A stretch of 64,000 bases of DNA. Source: UBA4416 sp036676295. GTDB taxonomy: Bacteria; Bacteroidota; Bacteroidia; B-17B0; Aurantibacillaceae. The stretch spans positions 248,001 to 312,000 of the forward strand of contig JAKFDE010000016.1 of assembly GCA_036676295.1 (NCBI GenBank). The letters are read 5' to 3'. Under the pieces are notes generated by a model that was given only the letters and a program-made list of their open reading frames with translations, ran no database searches and was not told where the DNA came from. Positions 10,078 through 19,390 of this stretch are shown here, piece after piece. Positions within the stretch are counted from its first letter, which is position 1. Each line of letters starts with the position of its first letter. Both the position numbers and the translations under genes were made by a program.

Positions 10078-10920
10078 TTAATATGCATGCTTATATAATA
10101 ATGCCCTCACCCTATTTATGATAGCTTTCAAAATTTTTTTATTTTTTAACTGAGTTTCAGACAACCATAAATACCTGTTATATAAAATATCATTTCTTAT
10201 TTTTGCGGAAAGTATATTTTTAACTCCCGGAATATGAAATGTTTGTTTAAATGCGTTAATGTGTTTAATATGTACTAATTCTTCATTACCGGAAGAAGCA
10301 CTACCTTCATGTAAATGATAAATAGAAGTATATTCCATAATCTCAAAAAAATTATCTTTCAATACTATTTTTGTCCACAAATCATAATCTTCAGAAATTG
10401 GTATTATCGTACTAAATTTCATCTTCTTAAGAATGTCTGAAGAAACTGCAACACTGCAAGGCACTAATAAATTTGAATAAAGTCTATCCAAAGAATTAAT
10501 GGTTAAAGATTGTTTTTCAAACTTTTGCTTTTCACAGTTTCCATTCCTTTCGACAAAAGTTAGAGTTCTGTATAATCCTGTTGCATTATTTTCTTTTAAA
10601 ATTCTATTATATAATACACTGAGATGATTTTCTAAAAACTCATCGTCGTCATCTAAAAAACAAATAAATTTTCCGCTAGCATTTTCAATGCCATAATTTC
10701 TGGCTATTGAAGGGCCTTCGTTTTCTTTTTTAAAATACTTGATCCTTGGGTCAGCGGCAATATTAAGAGCATTTAAATCATATTCTACAACCGAACCGTC
10801 ATTAACAACAATAATTTCAAAGTCCTGAAAGGTTTGTTTTAATACACTTTGTACTGAACGTAAAAGCATATCCGGTCTATTATATGTTGGGGTAATAATT
10901 GAAAAAAAAGTAGAAGTCAT
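10078..10920 (-). CDS. glycosyltransferase family 2 (GT-A)
   Basis: 280 residues from the ATG at 10918-10920. A TTG seven codons earlier would overlap the upstream stop and is less likely. GT2 features: FSIITPTYNRPDMLLRSVQS at the start, FEIIVVNDGSV, the DxD-type metal site ICFLDDDDEFLENHL near 95-109, and ISEDYDLWTKI as the acceptor-side ED motif. An inverting cytoplasmic transferase of the repeat-unit assembly. Confidence 0.9.
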   Translation of the reverse strand: MTSTFFSIITPTYNRPDMLLRSVQSVLKQTFQDFEIIVVNDGSVVEYDLNALNIAADPRIKYFKKENEGPSIARNYGIENASGKFICFLDDDDEFLENHLSVLYNRILKENNATGLYRTLTFVERNGNCEKQKFEKQSLTINSLDRLYSNLLVPCSVAVSSDILKKMKFSTIIPISEDYDLWTKIVLKDNFFEIMEYTSIYHLHEGSASSGNEELVHIKHINAFKQTFHIPGVKNILSAKIRNDILYNRYLWLSETQLKNKKILKAIINRVRALLYKHAY

Positions 10921-10933
10921 TATATCAATTTCG

Positions 10934-11896
10934 TTATTCAACTTTTTTTAACATTAATAAAAACTTTGGTATAAATTTTAATCTATTCTTTATATCACTT
11001 AACTTCTTTTTATCATTAATATCTAAATGTAATGGATTAATAAGATCTATCAGAACTTTCACTTTATCAAGATCTTTTCTCCCATAAAACACTACAACTC
11101 CCATTAATAATTCTTTAGATGACATCCTCTCTAAAAAATCAACTGAAAAATTATCGATAGGACAATCAAAACAATAATCACCAAGTAAATTTTTATTACC
11201 TTTTTTCTTAGATAAAATACCTGAAACTAATAAACATTTGTCTTCTACAAACCTGTATGATTGCGACATTGTTTTAGAGCTTTCATGCTCTCTAAAATTA
11301 GCCAATACTTCTTCTGTAAATGCAATACGCTTATGTCCAAACATGAACAAATATTTCATCCACCATTCAAGATCCATGCAGTAATGCAATCTGTTATTTA
11401 AAGGCATCAGTTTTTTAATAATATCCATTTTAAAAAAAGTTGCCGGTTGATTAATTCTTGGAATAAATGCAATATTATTTTCAGGATCAAAATATGTAGA
11501 AGGGGGGCTGATATATGGAGTTCCTGCTCCAAAATGTTTAGCCCTGCCACACACAACATTTGCATTTGTGGATCTAAACATTTCTGCCAACAAAAATAAA
11601 ACGCCCTGTTCTAAATAATCATCAGAATTAAGCCAGTTAAAAATTTCTCCGGTAACTTTTTCCATGCCTTTATTAATAGCATGGCTTTGTCCTGAATCTT
11701 TTTCGCTTACCCAATATGTTAATTTATCTTCATATTTTTTGATTATCTCAACCGAATTATCTGTACTACCACCATCAATAATAATGTATTCTAAATTTGG
11801 ATAGCCTTGGTTAATAACAGAAAGAATAGTCTCCTCTAAATATTGCCCCTGGTTAAAACTTGGTGTAATAATACTAATTCGTGGATAACTACTCAT
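10934..11896 (-). CDS. glycosyltransferase family 2 (GT-A)
   Basis: 320 residues. ISIITPSFNQGQYLEETILS, YIIIDGGSTDNSVEIIKKY and the NWLNSDDYLEQGVLFLL metal-binding region near 90-106 define it as a GT2 transferase of the WfgS/PgaC-like group. CMDLEWWMKYLFM supplies the later acidic motif. ATG start. It belongs to the same co-directional run, 40 bases beyond the acetyltransferase. Confidence 0.9.
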   Translation of the reverse strand: MSSYPRISIITPSFNQGQYLEETILSVINQGYPNLEYIIIDGGSTDNSVEIIKKYEDKLTYWVSEKDSGQSHAINKGMEKVTGEIFNWLNSDDYLEQGVLFLLAEMFRSTNANVVCGRAKHFGAGTPYISPPSTYFDPENNIAFIPRINQPATFFKMDIIKKLMPLNNRLHYCMDLEWWMKYLFMFGHKRIAFTEEVLANFREHESSKTMSQSYRFVEDKCLLVSGILSKKKGNKNLLGDYCFDCPIDNFSVDFLERMSSKELLMGVVVFYGRKDLDKVKVLIDLINPLHLDINDKKKLSDIKNRLKFIPKFLLMLKKVE

Positions 11897-11935
11897 CTAT
11901 ATTTATAACTTCAATTATGATTCCAAGAATTCGGA

Positions 11936-12616
11936 TTAATTCTTAGTATATTTATTTATAAATTGATCTATATCAAAAAATAATTTCTCTACATCCATTA
12001 ATTCTTTTTCCTCAAAATCCCACCACTTTATTTTTAGTAGTTCATTGATCTGTTTATCATCAAAACGGTATTTAACAATTTCAATGGGACAACCTAAAGC
12101 AATGGCGTAAGGAGGAATGTTTTTAGAAACAACAGAACCTGCCCCTATTACAGCACCATCTCCAATAGTCACACCATCTAAAACAGTGACGTTAGAGCCA
12201 ATAAACACATCGTTTCCAATAGTGATGTATTTTCGCTCTTCCACTTTATTTGTTGATGAAAGCGTTATTCCATTTTGTTTTAGAGTAGAATAAAACATGG
12301 GCGCAGTACTTATACCATTAACCGGATGAATACCCCATCCACAAAAAAAGTTAGGTCCTATGGAACAAAATTTACCAATATTAGCTTTAGAGATAAATGA
12401 GTTTTGGGCAATATATGTATAATCACCAATTTCGGCATCATATAATTTATAAGGCTCAAAAGTCTTAACCTGACGTCCAGTTGTTGTATTTGATTTAATT
12501 AATTTTAATCCTGACCAATAATTATCTTTATCAACCAGAACTTGAATTTCAGGAATAAAAAATGACAATACCTTTACTGTCGCCTTCTTTAATACTTTTT
12601 TGATTGTATTTTTCAA
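11936..12616 (-). CDS. CatB/XAT-type hexapeptide O-acetyltransferase
   Basis: 226-residue left-handed beta-helix acetyltransferase using acetyl-CoA. Hexapeptide repeats run from IGDYTYIAQNSFISKANIGK to ITIGNDVFIGSNVTVLDGV and IGDGAVIGAGSVVSKNIPPY. The catalytic His of this family is present in WGIHPVNGISTAPMF. The C-terminal tail IKWWDFEEKELMDVE matches the tail of the next gene's fused domain, so the two domains are paralogues. The start is TTG at 12614-12616, again as TAG-TTG-AAA after an in-frame stop. Predicted to acetylate a sugar of the polymer. Confidence 0.87.
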   Translation of the reverse strand: MKNTIKKVLKKATVKVLSFFIPEIQVLVDKDNYWSGLKLIKSNTTTGRQVKTFEPYKLYDAEIGDYTYIAQNSFISKANIGKFCSIGPNFFCGWGIHPVNGISTAPMFYSTLKQNGITLSSTNKVEERKYITIGNDVFIGSNVTVLDGVTIGDGAVIGAGSVVSKNIPPYAIALGCPIEIVKYRFDDKQINELLKIKWWDFEEKELMDVEKLFFDIDQFINKYTKN

Positions 12617-12621
12617 CTATT

Positions 12622-14220
12622 TTAAGAATTAATATTTAAAGTATTACTTATATGTTCCTTTAAAAATTGTTCGATCGTTATATTTTCTTCGATCTTATGT
12701 AGATCCTCCTCTTTCCAGTCCCACCACTTAATGTTCAATAACTTTTTTATAATTGAATCGTCAAAACGATAGCCAATTATACACATAGGGTTTCCGGCAA
12801 TAATTGCATAAGGCGGCACATTTTCTGTAACTACCGTTCCAGGCATTATTATCACTCCATCTGAAATACTCACACCGCCAACTATTAATACATTCTGACC
12901 TATAGAAACATCATTGCCAATTTTAATTACATTATAATTATTGAACTTATCTTTATTACATAGCGATATACCGTTATATTTTTTAGATAAAGAAAACATA
13001 GGTGAAGTAGCTAGTAGATTTTTAGGTTGTGGGATATTTCCTCCTGAAATAAAATTAGAGCCAATAGTAGAAAACTTTCCAATGTGCGTATTCTCTATAT
13101 GTGCATTTTCATCTATAAATGTAAAGTCTCCTATAGTTGATGAAATAATATTATACTGAGATTTTATAACTGTATTTTTACCAAAAGTGGCATTTTCCGC
13201 AGAGTCTTTTGGGTAATGAACATTGGTATTATCTACTTTAACTCCTTTATAGTTTTGAATAAACTTAAATAATACCTGCCCAATTCCATATTTTACTTTT
13301 TGTATTATTCGTTTTCTTAAATCGTTGAAAAAATGTTTTTTATATTTTAGATGTACAGGATTCTTAAAATAAAAATTAAAGTTTTCATTTTCTAATATTG
13401 CATTTAGCGCTGTGTCTTCTTTAAAACTAACAATATCTAAATAATTAGACTCTACACTTGCAAGAACATGATTACTGCTGGTAGTATGAGTTGCGTCCTC
13501 ACCAAACCCAATATTTTTTACTAAATTTACTTTAGGTTGAATTACTAAGCCACCAACCTCCCAAATACTAAGAAACCACTGATAATCCCACGTGAATGAT
13601 TTAGGCAATAAATGGAAATTTGTTAAAATGTTACTCCAATAATCAACAATTTCTTGATTTGAAAATGCAGAGTTAAGGATTTTCGTTTTTTGTACTGCTG
13701 AATAATACTTTGTGTCGAAGTTATATTGTTTCCAAGCTCTGCTCCATGTAGCCCAACCCCAAATAAATGGCAATCTGGTAAAATAATAACTATGCTCTAT
13801 TAAATTAGGATTAGCATATGAACTACCTGAAATATGAAGAACCTTTTTGTTTTCCCTGTACTTCTCCAACATTACTTCGCAGTAATTAAAGAAGCTGATA
13901 TCCGCTAGAGTATCGTCTTCTAAAATTATCCCTTCTTCTACATTCTCAAAAAACCAATTAATTGCCCCTGAAACTGCAAGTCCGCAACCTAAATTTTCAT
14001 TTCTTAACAACGTTTTTAATTCACAGTCCCAATCAATATTCTTTAATACGACATTCCTGGTTGCTTCACAAAGATCGCCTTCTCCTGATTTATCAGATCG
14101 TGGGCCATCCGCCGCTACATACAAATACTTAGGTTTTATTTCCCGTATCTTTTCGAATACTTGTTTGGTTGTATCCGGTCTGTTAAAAATTAAAAAAAGT
14201 ACTGGTGTATTAAATAACAT
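12622..14220 (-). CDS. glycosyltransferase-like / CatB-type acetyltransferase fusion
   Basis: 532 residues with two domains. Residues 1 to about 300 form a GT-A fold opening FNTPVLFLIFNRPDTTKQVF, with VEEGIILEDDTLADISFFNY as the metal-binding acidic motif and the conserved FIWGWATWSRAWKQY segment of this transferase family. Residues about 345-532 are a left-handed beta-helix acetyltransferase (IGNDVSIGQNVLIVGGVSIS, ENVPPYAIIAGNPMC). The aligned catalytic His position of the neighbouring gene is replaced here by GGNIPQPKN, so the fused domain may be inactive or structural. ATG start; five bases separate its stop from the paralogue's start. Confidence 0.83.
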   Translation of the reverse strand: MLFNTPVLFLIFNRPDTTKQVFEKIREIKPKYLYVAADGPRSDKSGEGDLCEATRNVVLKNIDWDCELKTLLRNENLGCGLAVSGAINWFFENVEEGIILEDDTLADISFFNYCEVMLEKYRENKKVLHISGSSYANPNLIEHSYYFTRLPFIWGWATWSRAWKQYNFDTKYYSAVQKTKILNSAFSNQEIVDYWSNILTNFHLLPKSFTWDYQWFLSIWEVGGLVIQPKVNLVKNIGFGEDATHTTSSNHVLASVESNYLDIVSFKEDTALNAILENENFNFYFKNPVHLKYKKHFFNDLRKRIIQKVKYGIGQVLFKFIQNYKGVKVDNTNVHYPKDSAENATFGKNTVIKSQYNIISSTIGDFTFIDENAHIENTHIGKFSTIGSNFISGGNIPQPKNLLATSPMFSLSKKYNGISLCNKDKFNNYNVIKIGNDVSIGQNVLIVGGVSISDGVIIMPGTVVTENVPPYAIIAGNPMCIIGYRFDDSIIKKLLNIKWWDWKEEDLHKIEENITIEQFLKEHISNTLNINS

Positions 14221-14239
14221 AGTTTATTTTTTAAAATTC

Positions 14240-15718
14240 TTAAAATGGCAATCTGAATTTATACTTTTTATACAAAGCATCATACATTGCAATTGGTTTC
14301 CCAATAAATTTAATGTTATATAATTTTTTAATAATTGTATTAAATGTTGAATTAGCATCCATCACATCCACACCTTTAAACTTTCCTCTAAATAAAGAGT
14401 CAGCTTTAAAATACTTATACGAAAAGCCCTTTACAGAATGATAGTAACCATATTTAATAGCTCCTAAATTATTTTTGGCCAACAAGTCAGATTTTACATA
14501 TGCACAAACCTGCTCATAAGATTTTGCTAAATAAACAGACTCTTCATTATAAAAACTTGTTGATACTAAAATCGAAGGTTTTTTCCAATAAACAGCTTCA
14601 ATTCCCATTGTTGAACCAAACGTAATAACCTGATCACAATGATCTAATATATTATAGCTTCCGATTTTTGAATCGGGCGGAATAACGGTTAAATTATTTG
14701 AACTTAATTTTGATATACGATCTGTTTGACTATTATTAACTCCTTTTAAGTTGGGATGAACTCTTAAATAAAAATGGTATTCAGGATCATCTTTAAACAT
14801 ATCCATTAATTTTTCAACAAACTCTTCCTGGTTCTCGAAAAAAGGGTAATTCCACTCTTCACTTATGGAAGCATATTCATCCATTGATGAATTAAATATG
14901 ACAATATTTTTTTTTGATCTGCTGAAGTTTTTTGGAAGCAAGGATGCATCTTGTTCATTTGTAAATGATGGCCAATCTTTTGGATTTCCTGTTTTTCGGG
15001 TAATATAAAATTCAGAACCAATTTTTTCTTTTTCTGCCAAATTGTGTTTATCACTTAACCAGGCGCTTTCCATTCGCTCAATTTGATAATTTTTATCATG
15101 AGGTAGTTTATTTATAAATAGATCGTAATGATCCTTATTACATCCTCTTTCATGAATCACAAATTCCGTCCCACTAATTTCACACGCCCTCAATACAGCC
15201 CTAACATGTGCAAATCTTCCATTAAAAACATAAACCCTGTCAGGTTTATGTTTTTTAATGTAATTTATTGTAGATAAATATAATGTAATTGTACTTTTAT
15301 AGTATTCTTTTATAATATCCTTATTTGAATCTAAATCAAAATTTGGATTTCTCAACATGGTTATCATCGTTGAAGAAATGGCAAACCCAACGTCAAAATT
15401 ATCGTAATATATCTTTTTTAAATCTTCAACTGTTTCACATTGATTTAATTGTTGGGATAAATTAATGTTTTGATTTTTTAGTATTGGCAGATTAATTATT
15501 TTGCCATCCAATAATTTACTACCACATCTTCTCACATCCCTACATTTTAAGCAAGTTAATAAATCGTGTTTTTGATTCATATCACAACTTGACAGATCGC
15601 CATTGCAAATAAATCGAAAAACATTATCACCTTTGTTAAGGTGTAATTGCATTAACTCTAACTCCGTTTCAATATGTGGAGTATATTTTAAATGAGTTGA
15701 ATAAACAAAAATATTCAC
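14240..15718 (-). CDS. capsule-biosynthesis/glycosyltransferase-like protein with N-terminal cysteine cluster
   Basis: 492 residues, GTG start at 15716-15718. The C-terminal half resembles GT-B capsule synthesis proteins (KpsS/CMP-Kdo transferase-like): FYLRVHPNLKGVNNSQTDR, then VITFGSTMGIEAVYWKKPSI, a sugar-nucleotide site. The N-terminal domain has five cysteines at 38, 45, 56, 59 and 65 (C-x6-C-x10-C-x2-C-x5-C), suggestive of a zinc or Fe-S site; I recall similar cysteine patterns in polysaccharide-cluster proteins but cannot verify them. It lies directly after the pseudaminate genes, so a nonulosonate transferase role is a reasonable guess, not a demonstrated one. Confidence 0.6.
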   Translation of the reverse strand: MNIFVYSTHLKYTPHIETELELMQLHLNKGDNVFRFICNGDLSSCDMNQKHDLLTCLKCRDVRRCGSKLLDGKIINLPILKNQNINLSQQLNQCETVEDLKKIYYDNFDVGFAISSTMITMLRNPNFDLDSNKDIIKEYYKSTITLYLSTINYIKKHKPDRVYVFNGRFAHVRAVLRACEISGTEFVIHERGCNKDHYDLFINKLPHDKNYQIERMESAWLSDKHNLAEKEKIGSEFYITRKTGNPKDWPSFTNEQDASLLPKNFSRSKKNIVIFNSSMDEYASISEEWNYPFFENQEEFVEKLMDMFKDDPEYHFYLRVHPNLKGVNNSQTDRISKLSSNNLTVIPPDSKIGSYNILDHCDQVITFGSTMGIEAVYWKKPSILVSTSFYNEESVYLAKSYEQVCAYVKSDLLAKNNLGAIKYGYYHSVKGFSYKYFKADSLFRGKFKGVDVMDANSTFNTIIKKLYNIKFIGKPIAMYDALYKKYKFRLPF

Positions 15719-15757
15719 TACCAGACTTTCCTTTTTTTAAGAGACATAAAACTTAAA

Positions 15758-16663
15758 CTATTCAAAATCTTTTAAATGCGTTGCCACAATTGCATTTTGC
15801 GGTAGCAGACATGGAATATCTTTAATAATTGGGTAGGCCAACAAACCTTCGGGGGTAAAATAATATCCTTCGCCTTTTTCTAAAGGTGTTTTTGTGATCG
15901 GACAAAAAAACTCTAAGTTTTGTGATACTTTATCTTTTTGTTTTTCAATAATAATAACCTGAGTAGGGTTTAATTTATTAGCACATAATTCAAATAATCT
16001 GTTTTCAATCACTTTATATCCCAATTCTTTTGAAAGACCAACTAAATTTTTCACATAACCATGAGAGTCCATTCGTTTTTTAGCATCATCATTACCTAAT
16101 TCATAAGCTGGTTCCAATAAAACCATATATTTATTGGTTACTCTATAGAGTTCTTCTAATGCTTCTTTTTCTTTACCGCCATTTGGCTCTAATGAATGTG
16201 ATGTATAAACAATATCTACACTATTATCTGCTAAAGGTATTTTAAATAAATCTCCAGTAAATAAATTAACATTAGATATGTTTTTTTCTTTTAAATAGTG
16301 ATTTCCAAAATGAATTCTGGACCAAGAAATGTCAAATCCTAAAGCAGTAGCAACCGGGCTTTTTAATTTACCAAGAACGTTAGCTAAAGTTGTAGCTTCT
16401 CCAACGCCCACTTCCATAATTGAATCAAACTTCGTATTTAATTTTTCAACCTCTAATGCTATTAATTTAGAGTAGTTTTCCATATACTCCGGATTTTTTT
16501 TCACAAATTCAATATAGGAACCTGCCTGAAAATCATAACTAATTAATATATCTTCTAAACTATTTTTTGACTGCCCATTTACACTTTTTAAAAACTGAAT
16601 AATATTCCCTCCTGATTGGTAGATCTCATTAATTCTTGACAATATTCCAAACTTGTTTTCCAT
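15758..16663 (-). CDS. class I SAM methyltransferase with C-terminal Trm112-like tail
   Basis: 301 residues from the ATG at 16661-16663; a TTG five codons upstream is the alternative. The methyltransferase core has SIMEVGVGEATTLANVLGKL near 78-97 and VDIVYTSHSLEPNGGKEKEA as motif post-I. The last 50 residues resemble a Trm112-like ribbon (FFCPITKTPLEKGEGYYFTP, IPCLLPQNAI), but most zinc cysteines are missing. It lies between pseI and the Cys-cluster protein, so the target may be the nonulosonic acid, which is an inference from position only. Confidence 0.78.
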   Translation of the reverse strand: MENKFGILSRINEIYQSGGNIIQFLKSVNGQSKNSLEDILISYDFQAGSYIEFVKKNPEYMENYSKLIALEVEKLNTKFDSIMEVGVGEATTLANVLGKLKSPVATALGFDISWSRIHFGNHYLKEKNISNVNLFTGDLFKIPLADNSVDIVYTSHSLEPNGGKEKEALEELYRVTNKYMVLLEPAYELGNDDAKKRMDSHGYVKNLVGLSKELGYKVIENRLFELCANKLNPTQVIIIEKQKDKVSQNLEFFCPITKTPLEKGEGYYFTPEGLLAYPIIKDIPCLLPQNAIVATHLKDFE

Positions 16664-16722
16664 ACTCTTAATTTTCAAATTATATTAATTGTTATACTAT
16701 ACGCTAATTTTAGATATATCAT

Positions 16723-17763
16723 TTATTCTATCAATTCAAATGATAAGGCTGTTCCTTTTTCAATGTCAGATTTCGCTATTTTTCCCAATACCTCATTATA
16801 GTACTTTGGATGCATGCCATATCCGGGTCTTATAGACCTAACATTTTCCGGGGTAAGCATCTCCCCTTTCTTGACATCCTTCACGATATAAAGTGATCTT
16901 GAAAAAGTACGTCCACTTTGTTGTTTATCAGTTAATTGATAATTAACGGTTCCAATAGCTCTTTCTGCTTCCCTAACTGCAATTACCATCTGCTTAAACT
17001 CTGCTTCATTCATAGAAAATGAAGCGTCCGGTCCTCCTATACTGCGATCTAATATAAAATGTTTTTCTATAATTTTTGCTCCAAAACAAACAGAAACAAT
17101 CGCTACAGTGCTTCCCATTGTATGATCAGAAAGACCGGATATTACACCGTACTTATTTGCCAAATCTCTTACCATAACCATGTTCGCTTCTTCAATTGGA
17201 GCTGGATAAGAAGACGTGCATTTAAGCAAGGCGATTTGATCATTTCCCATTTTTTTACATGCCCCTATTGCCAATTGAATATCCTCATCTGTTGCAATAC
17301 CTGTTGACAATATTATTGGTTTTCCTTTTGATGCCACATATTCAATTAAAGGGATATCTGTTATTTCAAATGAAGCAATCTTGTATGCGGGAACATTTAG
17401 TTTTTCCAAAAAATCAACAGAAGAAAAATCGAATGGAGAGGAAAAACATATAAGAGATTCTTCTTTTGCTACTTTAAATAATTTTTCATGCCATTCCCAA
17501 GGCGTGTATGCTTCTTGGTATAATTGATAAAGATTTTTGCCCTCCCAAATAGTTCCTTTAATTTTAAAATCTTCTTTATTACAATTAATGGTCATTGTAT
17601 CTGCAGTATACGTTTGAAACTTTATAGCGTCAGCTCCAGCTCTTTTTGCTGCACGAATCGTTTCAATTGCTGTTTCTAAACTACCATTATGGTTAGCAGA
17701 TAATTCTGCTATGATGAATACGGGAAACCCTTCGCCTATGGGGATTAATTGTTTTTCTTTCAT
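16723..17763 (-). CDS. pseI: pseudaminic acid synthase
   Basis: Condenses 2,4-diacetamido-2,4,6-trideoxy-L-altrose with phosphoenolpyruvate to give pseudaminic acid. FIIAELSANHNGSLETAIET, AIKFQTYTADTMTI, LYQLYQEAYTPWEWHEKLF and SDHTMGSTVAIVSVCFGAKI are NeuB-family signatures, and the EAYTPWEWH segment favours PseI over NeuB. A C-terminal SAF/antifreeze-like domain starts near 285 (SRSLYIVKDVKKGEMLTPEN). The ATG at 17761-17763 gives 346 residues; a TTG two codons earlier is possible. The stop of the preceding GNAT gene is two bases away. Confidence 0.93.
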   Translation of the reverse strand: MKEKQLIPIGEGFPVFIIAELSANHNGSLETAIETIRAAKRAGADAIKFQTYTADTMTINCNKEDFKIKGTIWEGKNLYQLYQEAYTPWEWHEKLFKVAKEESLICFSSPFDFSSVDFLEKLNVPAYKIASFEITDIPLIEYVASKGKPIILSTGIATDEDIQLAIGACKKMGNDQIALLKCTSSYPAPIEEANMVMVRDLANKYGVISGLSDHTMGSTVAIVSVCFGAKIIEKHFILDRSIGGPDASFSMNEAEFKQMVIAVREAERAIGTVNYQLTDKQQSGRTFSRSLYIVKDVKKGEMLTPENVRSIRPGYGMHPKYYNEVLGKIAKSDIEKGTALSFELIE

Positions 17764-17765
17764 TT

Positions 17766-18749
17766 TCAATTATTATCAAGCCATTTATGAAAAGTATACT
17801 GGGTATTGACAAGCCTGAATCCTAATTTATTGTGTAAACTTTGAGAACCAATATTTTTGTCAACAAGTGAACTGTCAATTATATCTACACCATTATTTAA
17901 ACAGGATTGCATTGCTGCTTTAAAAAGTTTCAAGCCAATTCCTTTATCTCTAAAATTACTATCTACAAATGCTGATTTCCATACTCCAAACTTTTTATTA
18001 AGTGTGGTTTTATGATTAACAACATCGTAAACAAAAACTCCTGCTATCTGATTAGCTTCTTCAATAATTACAATCTTCTGTGAAGATTTAACTGCATTTT
18101 CCATCCAACAAGAATACATTAAATCCACTTTTTCAACAGGAAACTTATTGTCTAAATAAAAATGTGATTTAGGATAAGTATTTTTCAATCCTATGTTTTT
18201 AAGTGCTTCAATATCTGCTTCACAAGCGTACCTGTACTCTATTCCATCAGCAATACCTGTCGCTACGTCTGAAGCATCTATTGTTTGATAAGTTATAGTT
18301 TCATAGAATATGTATCCATTTTGTTGAAGTATATATATTGGACTAAAATATTGAGTATCCAATTTCGATATAACCACTTGTATTTTTAATTCTATAGTCC
18401 ATTCATGAAATTTTTCCAATAAATTGGAAGCTACTTCCCTTTCAAAATTCACATCACCGTCTTCTAGCACAAGAAAATACTGCAAAAAGGCTAATTTTTT
18501 CTGAAATACCTCGGTATCCCATTTAGAAAGATGAAATCCAATTAATCCTATTACCTCAGAGTTATTATTAAGAGCTATCGCTACTGATGCAGTTTTCGAG
18601 TATTCTAACAGTTTATTCCACTCGAAATCTATTGCTCCTGTTGTTGCAAAATTTCTATCCAATAAATATCTTCCAAAAGGATGTTTTTGAAAAAAGAATT
18701 TAATTTCTTTTTCAAATTTAGAAAGATCAACGAATTTATACTGTACCAT
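17766..18749 (-). CDS. GNAT-family N-acetyltransferase, probably two-domain
   Basis: 327 residues. A C-terminal GNAT domain is clear: FGVWKSAFVDSNFRDKGIGL is the acetyl-CoA loop near 254-273, followed by NIGSQSLHNKLGFRLVNTQY. The N-terminal 150 residues look like a second, degenerate GNAT half (ASVAIALNNNSEVIGLIGFH; YFSPIYILQQNGYIFYETIT). It sits between pseH and pseI, where pseG might have been expected, but has no PseG GxGHxxR motif. It may acylate an amino group of the nonulosonate, giving a variant of pseudaminic acid. Confidence 0.75.
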   Translation of the reverse strand: MVQYKFVDLSKFEKEIKFFFQKHPFGRYLLDRNFATTGAIDFEWNKLLEYSKTASVAIALNNNSEVIGLIGFHLSKWDTEVFQKKLAFLQYFLVLEDGDVNFEREVASNLLEKFHEWTIELKIQVVISKLDTQYFSPIYILQQNGYIFYETITYQTIDASDVATGIADGIEYRYACEADIEALKNIGLKNTYPKSHFYLDNKFPVEKVDLMYSCWMENAVKSSQKIVIIEEANQIAGVFVYDVVNHKTTLNKKFGVWKSAFVDSNFRDKGIGLKLFKAAMQSCLNNGVDIIDSSLVDKNIGSQSLHNKLGFRLVNTQYTFHKWLDNN

Positions 18750-18832
18750 TGATTATATTGTTAGATTAAATTTGAATTAATTTATCTGGCCTTTTACTAT
18801 AATCGATATTTAAAATTTCAAATAGGATCATA

Positions 18833-19390
18833 CTAATTACTAAGTATTTTAGAATGAATTATGACATCTATAAATTTAGTTTCAAAAAAACAGTGTTCTT
18901 TTAAAACCGCTTCTTTTTCAAAAGTATTCTTTTCGAGTATGTCATAAATTTTTGGTCTTAAATCAAACGCGTAAGTGAAAATTTTATGCATTACTAATTC
19001 CTGATGAGCAACTTTTTCAATAAACTGAAGAAAGTTGGTCCAATGAAATTCAAAAAAATCAAACTCCAGTTCAGTATCCATAATAAACGAAATTTCGGCA
19101 TTCTTATCCACCCAATTTATATGAACTAATCCCCCGTAACCAATACACTTGTTTCCATGTAGATATGAAAACAAAATTTGATCCGGGTAATCTTGTTCAA
19201 ACAACTTAGCTACCACATTCTTAAAATAATTATCCTGATCCTGCGCTGTGAGCATTTTATTTTGTCGAAGATGATACATTTGCTCATTACGCCATTTCAT
19301 TATTAAAAATCTATCCTCTAAACGAATAGGCACAATTGAGAAATCTCCTTTCTTAAACTCTTGATTATTTAATACTTTGTAGTAGTTCAT
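18833..19390 (-). CDS. pseH: GNAT acetyltransferase, PseH-like
   Basis: Predicted to acetylate the C4 amino group of UDP-4-amino-4,6-dideoxy-beta-L-AltNAc. The 185 residues follow the PseH layout: SIVPIRLEDRFLIMKWRNEQ, an R-rich segment YHLRQNKMLTAQDQ and the late HKIFTYAFDLRPKIYDILEK helix. Its ATG start lies 26 bases inside the end of pseF. The acetyl-CoA loop is weakly conserved, so the call rests on length, overall pattern and operon position between pseF and pseI. Confidence 0.78.
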   Translation of the reverse strand: MNYYKVLNNQEFKKGDFSIVPIRLEDRFLIMKWRNEQMYHLRQNKMLTAQDQDNYFKNVVAKLFEQDYPDQILFSYLHGNKCIGYGGLVHINWVDKNAEISFIMDTELEFDFFEFHWTNFLQFIEKVAHQELVMHKIFTYAFDLRPKIYDILEKNTFEKEAVLKEHCFFETKFIDVIIHSKILSN

